A stretch of DNA of 34,071 nucleotides from Motilimonas eburnea (lineage in GTDB: Bacteria > Pseudomonadota > Gammaproteobacteria > Enterobacterales > CBDFNC01), in the NCBI RefSeq assembly GCF_021295345.1, contig NZ_JAIMJB010000033.1, forward strand, positions 1 to 34,071. Direction: 5' to 3'. This document shows, in pieces, positions 25,696 through 33,986 of the stretch (positions are counted from its first letter, which is position 1; each line of letters opens with the position of its first letter). The notes under the pieces were generated by a model, which searched no databases, had not been told where the DNA came from, and saw only the letters and a list, made by a program, of their open reading frames with translations. A program made the translations under genes and the position numbers.

Positions 25696-28600
25696 ATGCT
25701 CACCTTCACTTTTTGTGACTCACGCACGACGGAAATCGCGGCATCGGTCGCTTTTTCAGCTGGCGTTGCGAGGGACAAAATAAAGTCGGTGATGGCGTCC
25801 ACACTGGGGTACTTTAAGATCAAGGTGGCCGGCAAAGATAAATCGACGCTGGCTTGTAAGCGGTTTTTAAGATCCATCCCCATCAAAGAGTTCAGTCCGT
25901 ATTCAAACACGTTCACATTGGGCTCTAGGTTTTCACTGGTGTCTAACCCCAGCACAGTAGCTAAGGTTTCGGTAACCTTGGCCAATAAGATCTGGCGTTT
26001 ATCATCGCCCGAGCTGGCGTTAAAACGCGCAAGAAAATCATCTTCCAAATTGGCATCTGCTAAATCAAAGAACTGACTAAATACCGTGGCTTGGGCCGGA
26101 TTCACTTGCTGGTTGAAGATCTTGGACCAATCCAGATCAAATACCCCAGCTTGCGCCATCGACGACTGCATCAGATGCGCCATGGCATGTAGACCGGCAT
26201 CGGGTGCCAGCGCAGCCATACCGGCATTGTTCATGCGCTTAATGTCTTCACTGGCCAAGTTAGCCGCCATCCCCGCTTCGGCCCAAGGCCCCCAGTTGAT
26301 GGAAAGACCCGATAGACCAAGGGCGCGGCGATACGCACATAAGCCATCCATGTAAGCGTTAGCGCTGGCATAGTTACTTTGCCCTGCCCAGCCCACGACC
26401 GCAGCGATAGATGAGAAACAAACAAAGAAGTCTAGGGTGATGTCTTGAGTTGCTAAATGCAGGTTCCAGCTGCCTTGCACCTTAGGCTGCAACACGCGCT
26501 GATACTTTTCTTCACTTTGTTGCATGATAGTGGCGTCATCTAACACACCCGCGGAGTGAATGATCCCCGCTAATGGGCGAAGCGGATCGTGCACCTCTGC
26601 CACCACACGTTTAACATCGTCAAGCACGCCCACATCCGCTTGTAAGGTTAATACCTCAACACCCGCCTCACGCACCAAATCGATAGCATGAAGGGCATCA
26701 GATTTAGGTGCGCTGCGACCAATAAGCACGATGGATTTCGCGCCATTTCGCGCAAGCCAAGCCATGATCTCAAGGCCTAAGCCGCCTAGGCCGCCGGTCA
26801 CTAAATAACGCTTATCGCCCGTGATAATTTGACTTGGCACCGGCGTTAGCAGCTTAGTGTGTCCTTGGGTAAAATCGAGCAACACTTGCGAAGCGCCCTG
26901 TTGCAACGCCGCGCTGGCTTGCTCTAGCTCAGCCAAGTTAAAACAGGTAAGTGGCTGTGTAGCTGGCGCGACACTATGATCGACTAATTGGGTCAAAGCT
27001 TGGCTAACTAGGCTTGGTCGATGCAAGGTTAAGGTCGCCAGATCTAGCTTGATATAGCTAATATCAGATTGATTTAACTGACTAAGCAGCGCTGTGTTTG
27101 TGGCTTTAGTGGTTTTAGCGGAGTTAGCAGCAAGATGAATAAACTGACCCGCAGGTTTAATTAACTTAGCTAGGCGCAGTGATGGCGCATTGGCAAAGTT
27201 AACCACTGCATCGACCATCGAATCAGTCGCGCCCTGATTTAAGCTTTGCAGTAGCGCCATCAGCTCTTCACTTTGCGCTGCTGTGAAAATGCCTGCCAAT
27301 GCTTCATTAACAAGTGGTAGCCCTGCAAACAACTCGGCTTGCTCGCTAGTTGACGCCGCCACTATCACCTTAGCGCCTTGTTGGCTTAGCTGCGCGGTCA
27401 ATTGCGCAGCGCTGATTAATGCCAAATCACCTTGTTGCTCACTATGTTGTTCATTTAGGTTAACCAGCACCACACCTTGTGGCTCGGCTAAAGAAGCTAA
27501 GGCAACCTGCGAAGTCAGGCTCGCTTTTAACTGCCCAAGGGACGGCACCGATGCTAGCTTAGCCACCAGCTTCGCCTTAATGCTCATATAAGCGGCGGGA
27601 ACTTGAGTTGACACAAACACCACGGGCTCATCCAGCTCAAGGCTCGCAACATCACAGCCCAGCGCGGTAACGCGACCTTGTAGGCTGTAAACTTGCGGCG
27701 AAGCTGAGTCTGACAAGCCATCAAGTTGCATAGATTCAAGTACCACTTGGTCAACCTTCACCAGCACTTCATCAGCGGCGAGATTAGCAGGTTGAGCCGC
27801 GGCAAATGGCATTAAGGTTTTGCCTTGCTTTCTAAAACCAAGCTCAAACTGGCTCGATGGCGCCATCGGCATCGCCATATATTGATGCTGGGCTAAGGTT
27901 TCATATTTAGTTTGGTTAAGGCGATGGACAAAGCGGCCGTGCTGGCGCAGTGATAGCTCTTGCTCAAAATGCGTATGGGTTAACTCAGCGGTTAATTGAG
28001 CAATCAAAGCATCATGTTGGCCTTGCTCCAGATCCACCAAGCTTACCTTGTATTCAGGGTGCTCAGAGGCTAATACGCGGGCAAATCCCCACAGCGCCTG
28101 CTGCTCCGGGCGCAATAGTGTTTCATCTTGCGCAAGCTGGAATGCCCCTTGAGTTGCAATGTAAATCGGTAACCCTTGCTGCCATGCCACGCCATTGATG
28201 CTTTGAAACGCTTGTAGCGGCGCCACCGTGGTGTGGAAACAATCCGGCGTTAATAGCTCGCCCTGATTTTCGGGCGCATTTAGCCCCCATAAATATACGA
28301 TGCCCGTCACTTGACCGGCTAAGGCTTCAAGCTGCGCGCTCAATTGTGCTTTCGATTGGCCTTGATATGCCAACAAACTCACCTGATGACCTTGGGCTTT
28401 TAATGAGCTTGCCAGCGCCGCAGCAACACCTTGTTCATCGGCCAATAACAACCAGTGCCCTGCTGGAGTTTGGCTTGACTCGGGCAGTGCTTGTGGTTGC
28501 CATTGGTAGTGATACGTAAGGGGCAAATCGGCTTGTTGATCTTGTAACTGTGAGGTGTTGGCTTTTAGCTCTACGCCAAGTAACTCAACTAATACCTCGC

Positions 28601-31600
28601 CTTGCTCGTTAACAATAAACAAGTCGCCCTTGATTTCACTGGCGTCTTTAAACTTGGTTTGTAAATAGCCGTAGCAGCTTGCCGTTGGCTTTTGTAAGTA
28701 GTTAATTTGGCCAATTTTAACCGGCAAATACGCGCTGTTGATGGTGGCAAACAGGCTTTGGAACGCCGCATCTAAGATAGCTGGATGCAGTAAATGAGTC
28801 GCCACCTGATCGCTCAGGGTACTTGGCAAGGTGATTTTGACTAGGCTGTCCATGTCGTTATGCCAAGCATGCTCCACCCCTTGGAAACTGGCCTGATAAT
28901 GAAGCCCTAAGTGATGACAGTGCTGATAGAAATCGGCTTGGTTTTGCACCGCGCCAAGGCGCGCTTTAATGGCCGCTAAATCAAATCCGGTTTGACGATA
29001 AGCCTGCACTTGCCCGCCAATGTTGCCTTTACTGTATAAGGACCACACGCCGCTATCTGGGTGCTGTGCACTAATAGTAAATTCGCCCGTTTGCGCCTGA
29101 TAAACCGTTTCTAGGGTTTGAGGCTGCTCTGGCGAGACAAAATACGCGCGTAAGAATTCAATGTTTTCAATCGAAAGACGTGGCAGCTCGGCTGCGTCGT
29201 CGGCAACGTCCTCGGCTAATTCCCCGACAATGTCTTGCTGCAATGATAAGGCCACATTTAGTGCGGTTTCAACATAAGCCGCCCCCGGATAGATCACCTC
29301 GTTGTCCACTTGGTGATCGTTGAGATAGCTAAGCTCTTGCAGATCCAGCTTGTTTTGCCAAAGCGCCGTGGTCGATGACAAGCGCCCCCCTAATAGCGGG
29401 TGTTGGCTACGCGCAAATGCGCCTTGAGGCTGGCTGTTGTAGAGGCGAGTTTGTTTTACATCCTCGTGCTCTTGCCAGTAACTTTCATGTTGCCAAGCAT
29501 AGTTAGGCAAGCTGATGGCCGACTCTGATACCTGATAGTGTTGACACCAATCTAGCTCAGCACCATGACAATGCAGCTGAGCTAAGGTGGCCGCTAACAT
29601 CAAATTATCGTCGGCGCCGCGCTTCATGGTTGGGATCACCACAGCATTGCTCTTCACTGCTTTTAAGTTGGCTTCTATCGAGCTGGCCAGCGCGGTATGA
29701 GGGGCAATTTCAATGTAATGGCTAAATCCGCCTTCACTCATGGTGTTAATAGCCGCTTTAAACAAAACCGGCTCACGGACATTGTCCGCCCAATAAGGGG
29801 CGTTCCAATCGCCCTCTTGCGTCAGCTCGCCTGACACAGTGGAATAAAGTGGCGTGTGCGGCGTGAGCACCTTAATGTCACTTAAGGCATCAATTAGTGG
29901 GGCTTTAAGCTGATCCATCACTGGGCTGTGATAAGGCACGCCCACTTTTAGAAAGCGAGCAAAAATGCCCTCTTTGTCTAATTGATTAAAGATGTCGGTT
30001 AAGCCATCTTCGTCTCCTGATAATGTGAGCGCGTTGTCGCTGTTAATGGCGGCAATGGACACCTTATCGCTGACATTAGCCAGATAAGGGATCACTTCTT
30101 GCTCGGTTAAGGCCACGGCTAACATCTTGCCTTGGCCTTCGGTGGTTTGTTGCAATTGGCTGCGGTAATAAATGACTTTAACCGCGTCGGCAAAGCTAAG
30201 TGCACCAGCGCAATAGGCCGCGGCTACCTCACCCGCACTGTGACCGGTAATGGCATCGGCCTTGATCCCCCAACTGTCCAACAAGGCCACCAAGGAAACT
30301 TGCACCGCAAAAATGCCCGGCTGCGCAATTTCCGTGTTGTAGATGGCATCGGGATTGGTGGTATCGGCTATCAGCTCAACCAAAGACCAACCGGTATAGG
30401 CTTGAATGGCGTCACTGCACTTATCCATCATGGCAGCAAAAACGGGCTCTTTTTGGTATAGCGCCATGCCCATTTGCGGCCAAGTGGTGCCCATACCAGA
30501 GAACACAAAGGCTTTCTTATCTGCGCCTTGCGCGCTGGCCGCTTGCTGCACATAGGCCGCCGACGGCGTGTCATTTAAATAATCCGTCAGGCCTGCAATC
30601 AATTGGGCCTTGTCTGCGCCGTTGATAACTAAGCGATGTTTAAAGTGCTCACGGCTCAGGGCAGCATGGGCACAAATTTGCTCAATGTCGCCGTCATCAC
30701 TTGATTGCAAAAATTCGAGGTAAACTTGCCCTTGGCTCTTTAGGGCTTTACTTGTTTTGGCGCTTAAACAAAGGCTGTGAATGACTTTTTCCTTTGGCAT
30801 TTGCGCTTTAACACTGGCCTTAGGCGCTTCTTCAATCACCACATTGGCATTGGTGCCACCGAAACCAAACGAGTTCACGATCGCCTTTTTGGTTTGCCCC
30901 TCAGCCACCGGCCAAGGCGTATTGTCACTGGCGATATCAACATTTAGCTCGGCTAGGTTAATGGCAGGATTGGTGTTGTGATAATGGATATTCTTTGGAA
31001 TAACGCCTGCGTTCATCGCCATCACGGTTTTAATCAGGCCTGCCACACCAGCCGCGGCTTCGGTGTGACCGATATTGCTTTTCACCGAGCCAATCACGCA
31101 CTTGCCTTGGCGCTGGGTATCACCACTTAAAGCATGACCGAGCGTGCGACCTAAGGCATTAACTTCAATGGGGTCGCCCACCGCGGTGCCCGTACCATGG
31201 GCTTCAGCGTATTGAATATCCGCGCCGGTAAAACCGGCTTTAGCCAATGATTGCTTTAATAATCTTTCTTGCGCATCGCCATTAGGCACAGTAATGCCGC
31301 TGGTTTGACCGTCTTGATTGACACCAGAGGCCTTGATCACGGCCAGAACATTATCGCCGTCGGCTAGGGCATTTTTTAGCTTTTTAACTATGACTAATCC
31401 GGCCCCTTCACTGCGCACATAGCCATTGGCCGAGGCATCAAAGCTTTTACATCGGCCATCGGGTGACAGCATGGACGCTTTACAGATCGACATGGTTAAT
31501 TCAGGGCGCAGCAAAATATTCACCCCGCCCGCGATAGCCATCTTACTATCGCCGCTAAGCAGGGATTTACACGCCATATCAAGGGCAACCAGCGAAGATG

Positions 31601-32150
31601 AACAAGCCGTGTCTAACGTCAGGCTTGGGCCAACAAAGTCAAAACAGTAGGAAATGCGGTTTGCCGTCAGGGTCATGGAAGGCCCGGTGGCCGAATGGCT
31701 GGCGATCATGCCATGAGCAGCGGAATCAAGCTGGATCTGCTCATAGTCATGCATAAATTGACCAATATAAACGCCAGTATCGCTGCCCTTAAGGTTTGAG
31801 GCTTTTAACCCTGCGTTTTCTAATGCTTCCTGAGTGAGTTCAAGTAACCAGCGGTGCTGTGGATCGATATGGGGGGCTTCGATGGGAGAGATACCAAAAA
31901 ACTGCGGGTCAAACTTGTCTATATCTGAAATAAAACCGCCGCGCTTCACATACATACGATTGGCTTTGTCTTTATCGCTATCGTAGTAGGCATTGCTGTC
32001 CCAGCGATCAGCAGGCACATCCACTATGCCATCCCCTCCCGCCAATAAAAAATCATAAAATTGGCGCGGTGAATTGACGCCGCCGGGATAGCGACAGGAC
32101 ATACCGATAATAGCGATATCGGAATCGTTTGTATTTTTATTTACAGTCAT
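25692..32150 (-). CDS. type I polyketide synthase, KS-AT-DH-(degenerate ER)-KR-ACP
   Basis: This 2152-residue one-module PKS has: KS (about 10-440) with Cys183 in DTACSSS, His318 in EAHGTGT and His362 in NIGHTEA; AT (about 545-845) with Ser638 in GHSAGE and VPYHS at 738-742, which argues against methylmalonyl (usually GHSQG/YASH) and leaves malonyl most likely; DH (about 915-1200) with His946 in HQVDNEVIYPG and Asp1127 in HPAILDAAFQ; structural KR half (about 1210-1410); an ER-like stretch (about 1436-1730) lacking the nucleotide-binding glycines; catalytic KR (about 1780-1960) with TGGLGGLG, Ser-Ser-Ile, Tyr1927 and a B-type LDD motif; ACP (about 2055-2120, Ser2088 in GLNSLMG). An enoyl product is expected, once or iteratively. 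No loading domain is seen. AAGAAGAG precedes the ATG. First gene of the operon; the C-terminus ends in SQKVKVSI. Confidence 0.95.
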   Translation of the reverse strand: MTVNKNTNDSDIAIIGMSCRYPGGVNSPRQFYDFLLAGGDGIVDVPADRWDSNAYYDSDKDKANRMYVKRGGFISDIDKFDPQFFGISPIEAPHIDPQHRWLLELTQEALENAGLKASNLKGSDTGVYIGQFMHDYEQIQLDSAAHGMIASHSATGPSMTLTANRISYCFDFVGPSLTLDTACSSSLVALDMACKSLLSGDSKMAIAGGVNILLRPELTMSICKASMLSPDGRCKSFDASANGYVRSEGAGLVIVKKLKNALADGDNVLAVIKASGVNQDGQTSGITVPNGDAQERLLKQSLAKAGFTGADIQYAEAHGTGTAVGDPIEVNALGRTLGHALSGDTQRQGKCVIGSVKSNIGHTEAAAGVAGLIKTVMAMNAGVIPKNIHYHNTNPAINLAELNVDIASDNTPWPVAEGQTKKAIVNSFGFGGTNANVVIEEAPKASVKAQMPKEKVIHSLCLSAKTSKALKSQGQVYLEFLQSSDDGDIEQICAHAALSREHFKHRLVINGADKAQLIAGLTDYLNDTPSAAYVQQAASAQGADKKAFVFSGMGTTWPQMGMALYQKEPVFAAMMDKCSDAIQAYTGWSLVELIADTTNPDAIYNTEIAQPGIFAVQVSLVALLDSWGIKADAITGHSAGEVAAAYCAGALSFADAVKVIYYRSQLQQTTEGQGKMLAVALTEQEVIPYLANVSDKVSIAAINSDNALTLSGDEDGLTDIFNQLDKEGIFARFLKVGVPYHSPVMDQLKAPLIDALSDIKVLTPHTPLYSTVSGELTQEGDWNAPYWADNVREPVLFKAAINTMSEGGFSHYIEIAPHTALASSIEANLKAVKSNAVVIPTMKRGADDNLMLAATLAQLHCHGAELDWCQHYQVSESAISLPNYAWQHESYWQEHEDVKQTRLYNSQPQGAFARSQHPLLGGRLSSTTALWQNKLDLQELSYLNDHQVDNEVIYPGAAYVETALNVALSLQQDIVGELAEDVADDAAELPRLSIENIEFLRAYFVSPEQPQTLETVYQAQTGEFTISAQHPDSGVWSLYSKGNIGGQVQAYRQTGFDLAAIKARLGAVQNQADFYQHCHHLGLHYQASFQGVEHAWHNDMDSLVKITLPSTLSDQVATHLLHPAILDAAFQSLFATINSAYLPVKIGQINYLQKPTASCYGYLQTKFKDASEIKGDLFIVNEQGEVLVELLGVELKANTSQLQDQQADLPLTYHYQWQPQALPESSQTPAGHWLLLADEQGVAAALASSLKAQGHQVSLLAYQGQSKAQLSAQLEALAGQVTGIVYLWGLNAPENQGELLTPDCFHTTVAPLQAFQSINGVAWQQGLPIYIATQGAFQLAQDETLLRPEQQALWGFARVLASEHPEYKVSLVDLEQGQHDALIAQLTAELTHTHFEQELSLRQHGRFVHRLNQTKYETLAQHQYMAMPMAPSSQFELGFRKQGKTLMPFAAAQPANLAADEVLVKVDQVVLESMQLDGLSDSASPQVYSLQGRVTALGCDVASLELDEPVVFVSTQVPAAYMSIKAKLVAKLASVPSLGQLKASLTSQVALASLAEPQGVVLVNLNEQHSEQQGDLALISAAQLTAQLSQQGAKVIVAASTSEQAELFAGLPLVNEALAGIFTAAQSEELMALLQSLNQGATDSMVDAVVNFANAPSLRLAKLIKPAGQFIHLAANSAKTTKATNTALLSQLNQSDISYIKLDLATLTLHRPSLVSQALTQLVDHSVAPATQPLTCFNLAELEQASAALQQGASQVLLDFTQGHTKLLTPVPSQIITGDKRYLVTGGLGGLGLEIMAWLARNGAKSIVLIGRSAPKSDALHAIDLVREAGVEVLTLQADVGVLDDVKRVVAEVHDPLRPLAGIIHSAGVLDDATIMQQSEEKYQRVLQPKVQGSWNLHLATQDITLDFFVCFSSIAAVVGWAGQSNYASANAYMDGLCAYRRALGLSGLSINWGPWAEAGMAANLASEDIKRMNNAGMAALAPDAGLHAMAHLMQSSMAQAGVFDLDWSKIFNQQVNPAQATVFSQFFDLADANLEDDFLARFNASSGDDKRQILLAKVTETLATVLGLDTSENLEPNVNVFEYGLNSLMGMDLKNRLQASVDLSLPATLILKYPSVDAITDFILSLATPAEKATDAAISVVRESQKVKVSI

Positions 32151-32201
32151 TAGGAAAACTCTTCTTTGCAGTCAAATAGATTCAAATAGGTAGATGTTAT
32201 G

Positions 32202-32225
32202 AGTAAGTCGTTAAGTAACTTACTT
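32202..32225 (-). promoter_or_regulatory. candidate operator or 5'-leader stem-loop of the PKS operon
   Basis: Two overlapping symmetries lie 52-75 bases upstream of the PKS start codon: AGTAAGT (32202-32208) pairing with ACTTACT (32218-32224), and the 13-bp palindrome AAGTAACTTACTT (32213-32225). Position and symmetry fit a regulator site or leader hairpin. No regulator gene is present in the window, and the assignment is inference. Confidence 0.3.
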
Positions 32226-32941
32226 TAGGTGAAGCCATTCCAATAAACCTTGGCAAGTTCACAGTGGAATGCCCCAAAGAATGCAGGCGGTGAAGTGGGA
32301 TTTTGGGTACCCTTTTGGTTATATTTAGATAGCTAATAAACAACAAAAACAAGCCCATAAAAACCAATTCAGAATCACAGTAAAATCAACAAAAGCCAGT
32401 CTAAACAACCCCAAAAAATCATTCAATATACATTTAAAGACAACTTAATTAACTAAATATTAACATTTAACCATTTCAATCTTGGCAACACAAAACACCA
32501 CTAAATCAAAATAAATCAGCAACCTAAACCACTTTTAATGACAAAATAACACAAATAAACCAAAGATCATTAATAACACAAAGATCAATATCAACAGTTA
32601 ATTAAGTTTAACAATAGGTTGCAAAAACGTTAAAACCTATCAAACCTTATTTTCATTTCGATTTATTCAATAAAATCAACATCAATAAAAATGGGCTTAA
32701 TTTAAGTCAAAAGTACGAGTAAAGGATTCATTATTTCTGCTGATTTCTCAGAGCGTCTAACACGATTTAGTACAAAAAATATCCTCCTAGCTAAGAGGCA
32801 AGGCGAAGGTGCTGTTCCGTTCCCTATACGGGGGGTAAGTACGCCAGCACATAAATAGCGAAACTATCGTTTTGTTCACGGTAAAGGGTTAACCTATTGA
32901 TATATCATTGCTTAAAACGTTCTAGCCCCTGCACTACTGGG

Positions 32942-32974
32942 GCCAAAATGATCTCGGTAATCTGACATTTTGGC
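32942..32974. other. stem-loop GCCAAAATG / CATTTTGGC
   Basis: Perfect 9-bp inverted repeat with a 15-base loop; the loop and right arm contain the 20-base motif also found at 1657-1676. Just before it is a second small hairpin, GCCCC (32925-32929) with GGGGC (32939-32943). It could mark the edge of a mobile or repeated segment, or be a terminator for something transcribed in either direction. Confidence 0.35.
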
Positions 32975-33081
32975 TTATGTTAAAGATGACTCGGTGGCTA
33001 TATGTTTGATAAATAATTGCTTTTTGGCGTTTGCCTTAGTCGTGGTGCGATGGCATATCACGAAAAGTGGGTAAAACACTG

Positions 33082-33791
33082 TTAGAGCTACAAGGAAATC
33101 ATGTACCAAACTCGATTAAAAGAAATTGTAGATTTATCCTTTAAGAGTCTTTATGAGAAGATCAATGGAGGTTTGATCGTTGTTGAAAGTGAAGCTTCGT
33201 TACAACTCCAGCTATCATCCATAATTAAAACGATAGGTGATCTATTCGTCTATCAAAGAGACGAAATTTTCTCTATCGAACTAGAAAAACCTGTACGCCT
33301 TTCAAGTGGTAGCTTTAAAAAAAGCAAATCATCTAAAGCTAAAATCAATATATTTCTATCCATAGAAAACATATCTTCTGATGAATGTCATAGCTGTGCT
33401 ATTGAATTGAAATTCTTTAAAAAGTCAAATCATAGAGAGCCCAACAACAGATATGATGTATTCAAAGATATAAGCAATCTCGAAAATTACGGTGAATTTA
33501 CTGATTACGGAATATTACTTGTTGCAACTGATCACGAGCACTACATCTCCCAAGAAAAGTATTCAAAAGACACAGCTGACTTTGATTTTCGAGCAGGGGC
33601 AAAATATGAGTCAGGGACTCAATTAAGTTATAGAACAGCCACCCCGTATGGTGAGCCAATCACACTAAATGGAAGCTATGACTTCAAGTGGCACGAGGCA
33701 ACCAAAGGAGTTAGCTTCATGTTCTTAGAAGTTGATAGCTCTAACAAGTCAAGCCGGCAGGACACGCTACCGCACGCCTCTGCTTGAGGTG
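33082..33791 (+). mobile_element. complete integron gene cassette (710 bp)
   Basis: The left boundary reads G|TTAGAGC (33081/33082). The right end holds an attC whose R'' box, GCTCTAAC (33738-33745), is the exact reverse complement of GTTAGAGC at the left boundary. This is expected because a circular cassette carries both halves of one attC. The right boundary is G|TTAGGT (33791/33792), a perfect GTTRRRY core. One gene with its own AAGGAAAT ribosome binding site fills the unit, as in typical promoterless cassettes. The sequence before the left boundary (GGGTAAAACACTG) is not a recognisable attC; it has some likeness to the end of class 1 attI (CTAAAACAAAG). Confidence 0.7.
33101..33787 (+). 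CDS. integron cassette protein, possible PD-(D/E)XK-like fold
   Basis: This 228-residue soluble protein without signal peptide has its ATG five bases after AAGGAAAT, 19 bases inside the cassette. The segment CAIELKFFKKSNHREPNNRYD (about residues 98-118) has the hydrophobic-E-x-K strand typical of PD-(D/E)XK nucleases, with acidic residues upstream (DEIFSIELEK) that might complete the site, followed by a helix with DVFKDISNLENYGE, as seen in several restriction-type enzymes. This is a fold-level guess from motif shape. The last 16 residues are encoded by the attC itself, and the stop lies in its right half. A role in defence would fit the cassette setting but is not shown. Confidence 0.65.
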   Translation: MYQTRLKEIVDLSFKSLYEKINGGLIVVESEASLQLQLSSIIKTIGDLFVYQRDEIFSIELEKPVRLSSGSFKKSKSSKAKINIFLSIENISSDECHSCAIELKFFKKSNHREPNNRYDVFKDISNLENYGEFTDYGILLVATDHEHYISQEKYSKDTADFDFRAGAKYESGTQLSYRTATPYGEPITLNGSYDFKWHEATKGVSFMFLEVDSSNKSSRQDTLPHASA

Positions 33792-33797
33792 TTAGGT
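33738..33797 (+). mobile_element. short integron attC site
   Basis: About 60 bp. The left arm CTAACA-AG-TCAAGC pairs with the right arm GCTTGA-GG-TGTTAG with only the two-base spacer unpaired, which gives the R''/L'' and L'/R' boxes. R' is GTTAGGT, a perfect GTTRRRY. The central 27 bases are GC-rich. It belongs to a different size class from the VCR-like site at 119-246, so the two come from different cassette lineages. Confidence 0.7.
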
Positions 33798-33986
33798 TTT
33801 AAAAATGAGAATATCGTGGAAGACGAAAAGAACTGGAAGTTAAAGCTCAGATACGGAAAAGAGACAACACAATATACTCACTTTACTGTCATAGGCAATG
33901 GAGTTGTAGGTGAACTAGTTGACGGTTTTGAGTGTCGCAAGGGGCAGGGCGGGATTCCACTTTGTTCAACTTTTAACCAAATATAA
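33789..33986 (+). CDS. small ORF after the attC, possibly a 5'-truncated gene
   Basis: This open frame of 65 codons starts from a GTG that overlaps the recombination point, and has no ribosome binding site and no internal ATG. The encoded segment (HFTVIGNGVVGELVDGFEC and the residues around it) looks like real protein and recalls a recurring C-terminal region of hypothetical Vibrio/Shewanella proteins; I know no function for it. The missing start suggests a fragment whose 5' part was lost when the cassette inserted. An attC of its own is not visible downstream. Confidence 0.35.
   Translation: MLGFKNENIVEDEKNWKLKLRYGKETTQYTHFTVIGNGVVGELVDGFECRKGQGGIPLCSTFNQI

Larger units (their letters stand above)
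32151..33081. other. long AT-rich upstream region of the biosynthetic operon
   Basis: No gene is seen in 930 bases. The stretch from about 32330 to 32700 is notably AT-rich (runs of A and T, few G), as expected for a silenced or nucleoid-protein-bound promoter region. I could not identify a confident -35/-10 pair for the operon. The proximal part holds a palindrome (32202-32225), and the distal part holds a stem-loop (32942-32974) and the boundary of an integron cassette. Confidence 0.5.
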
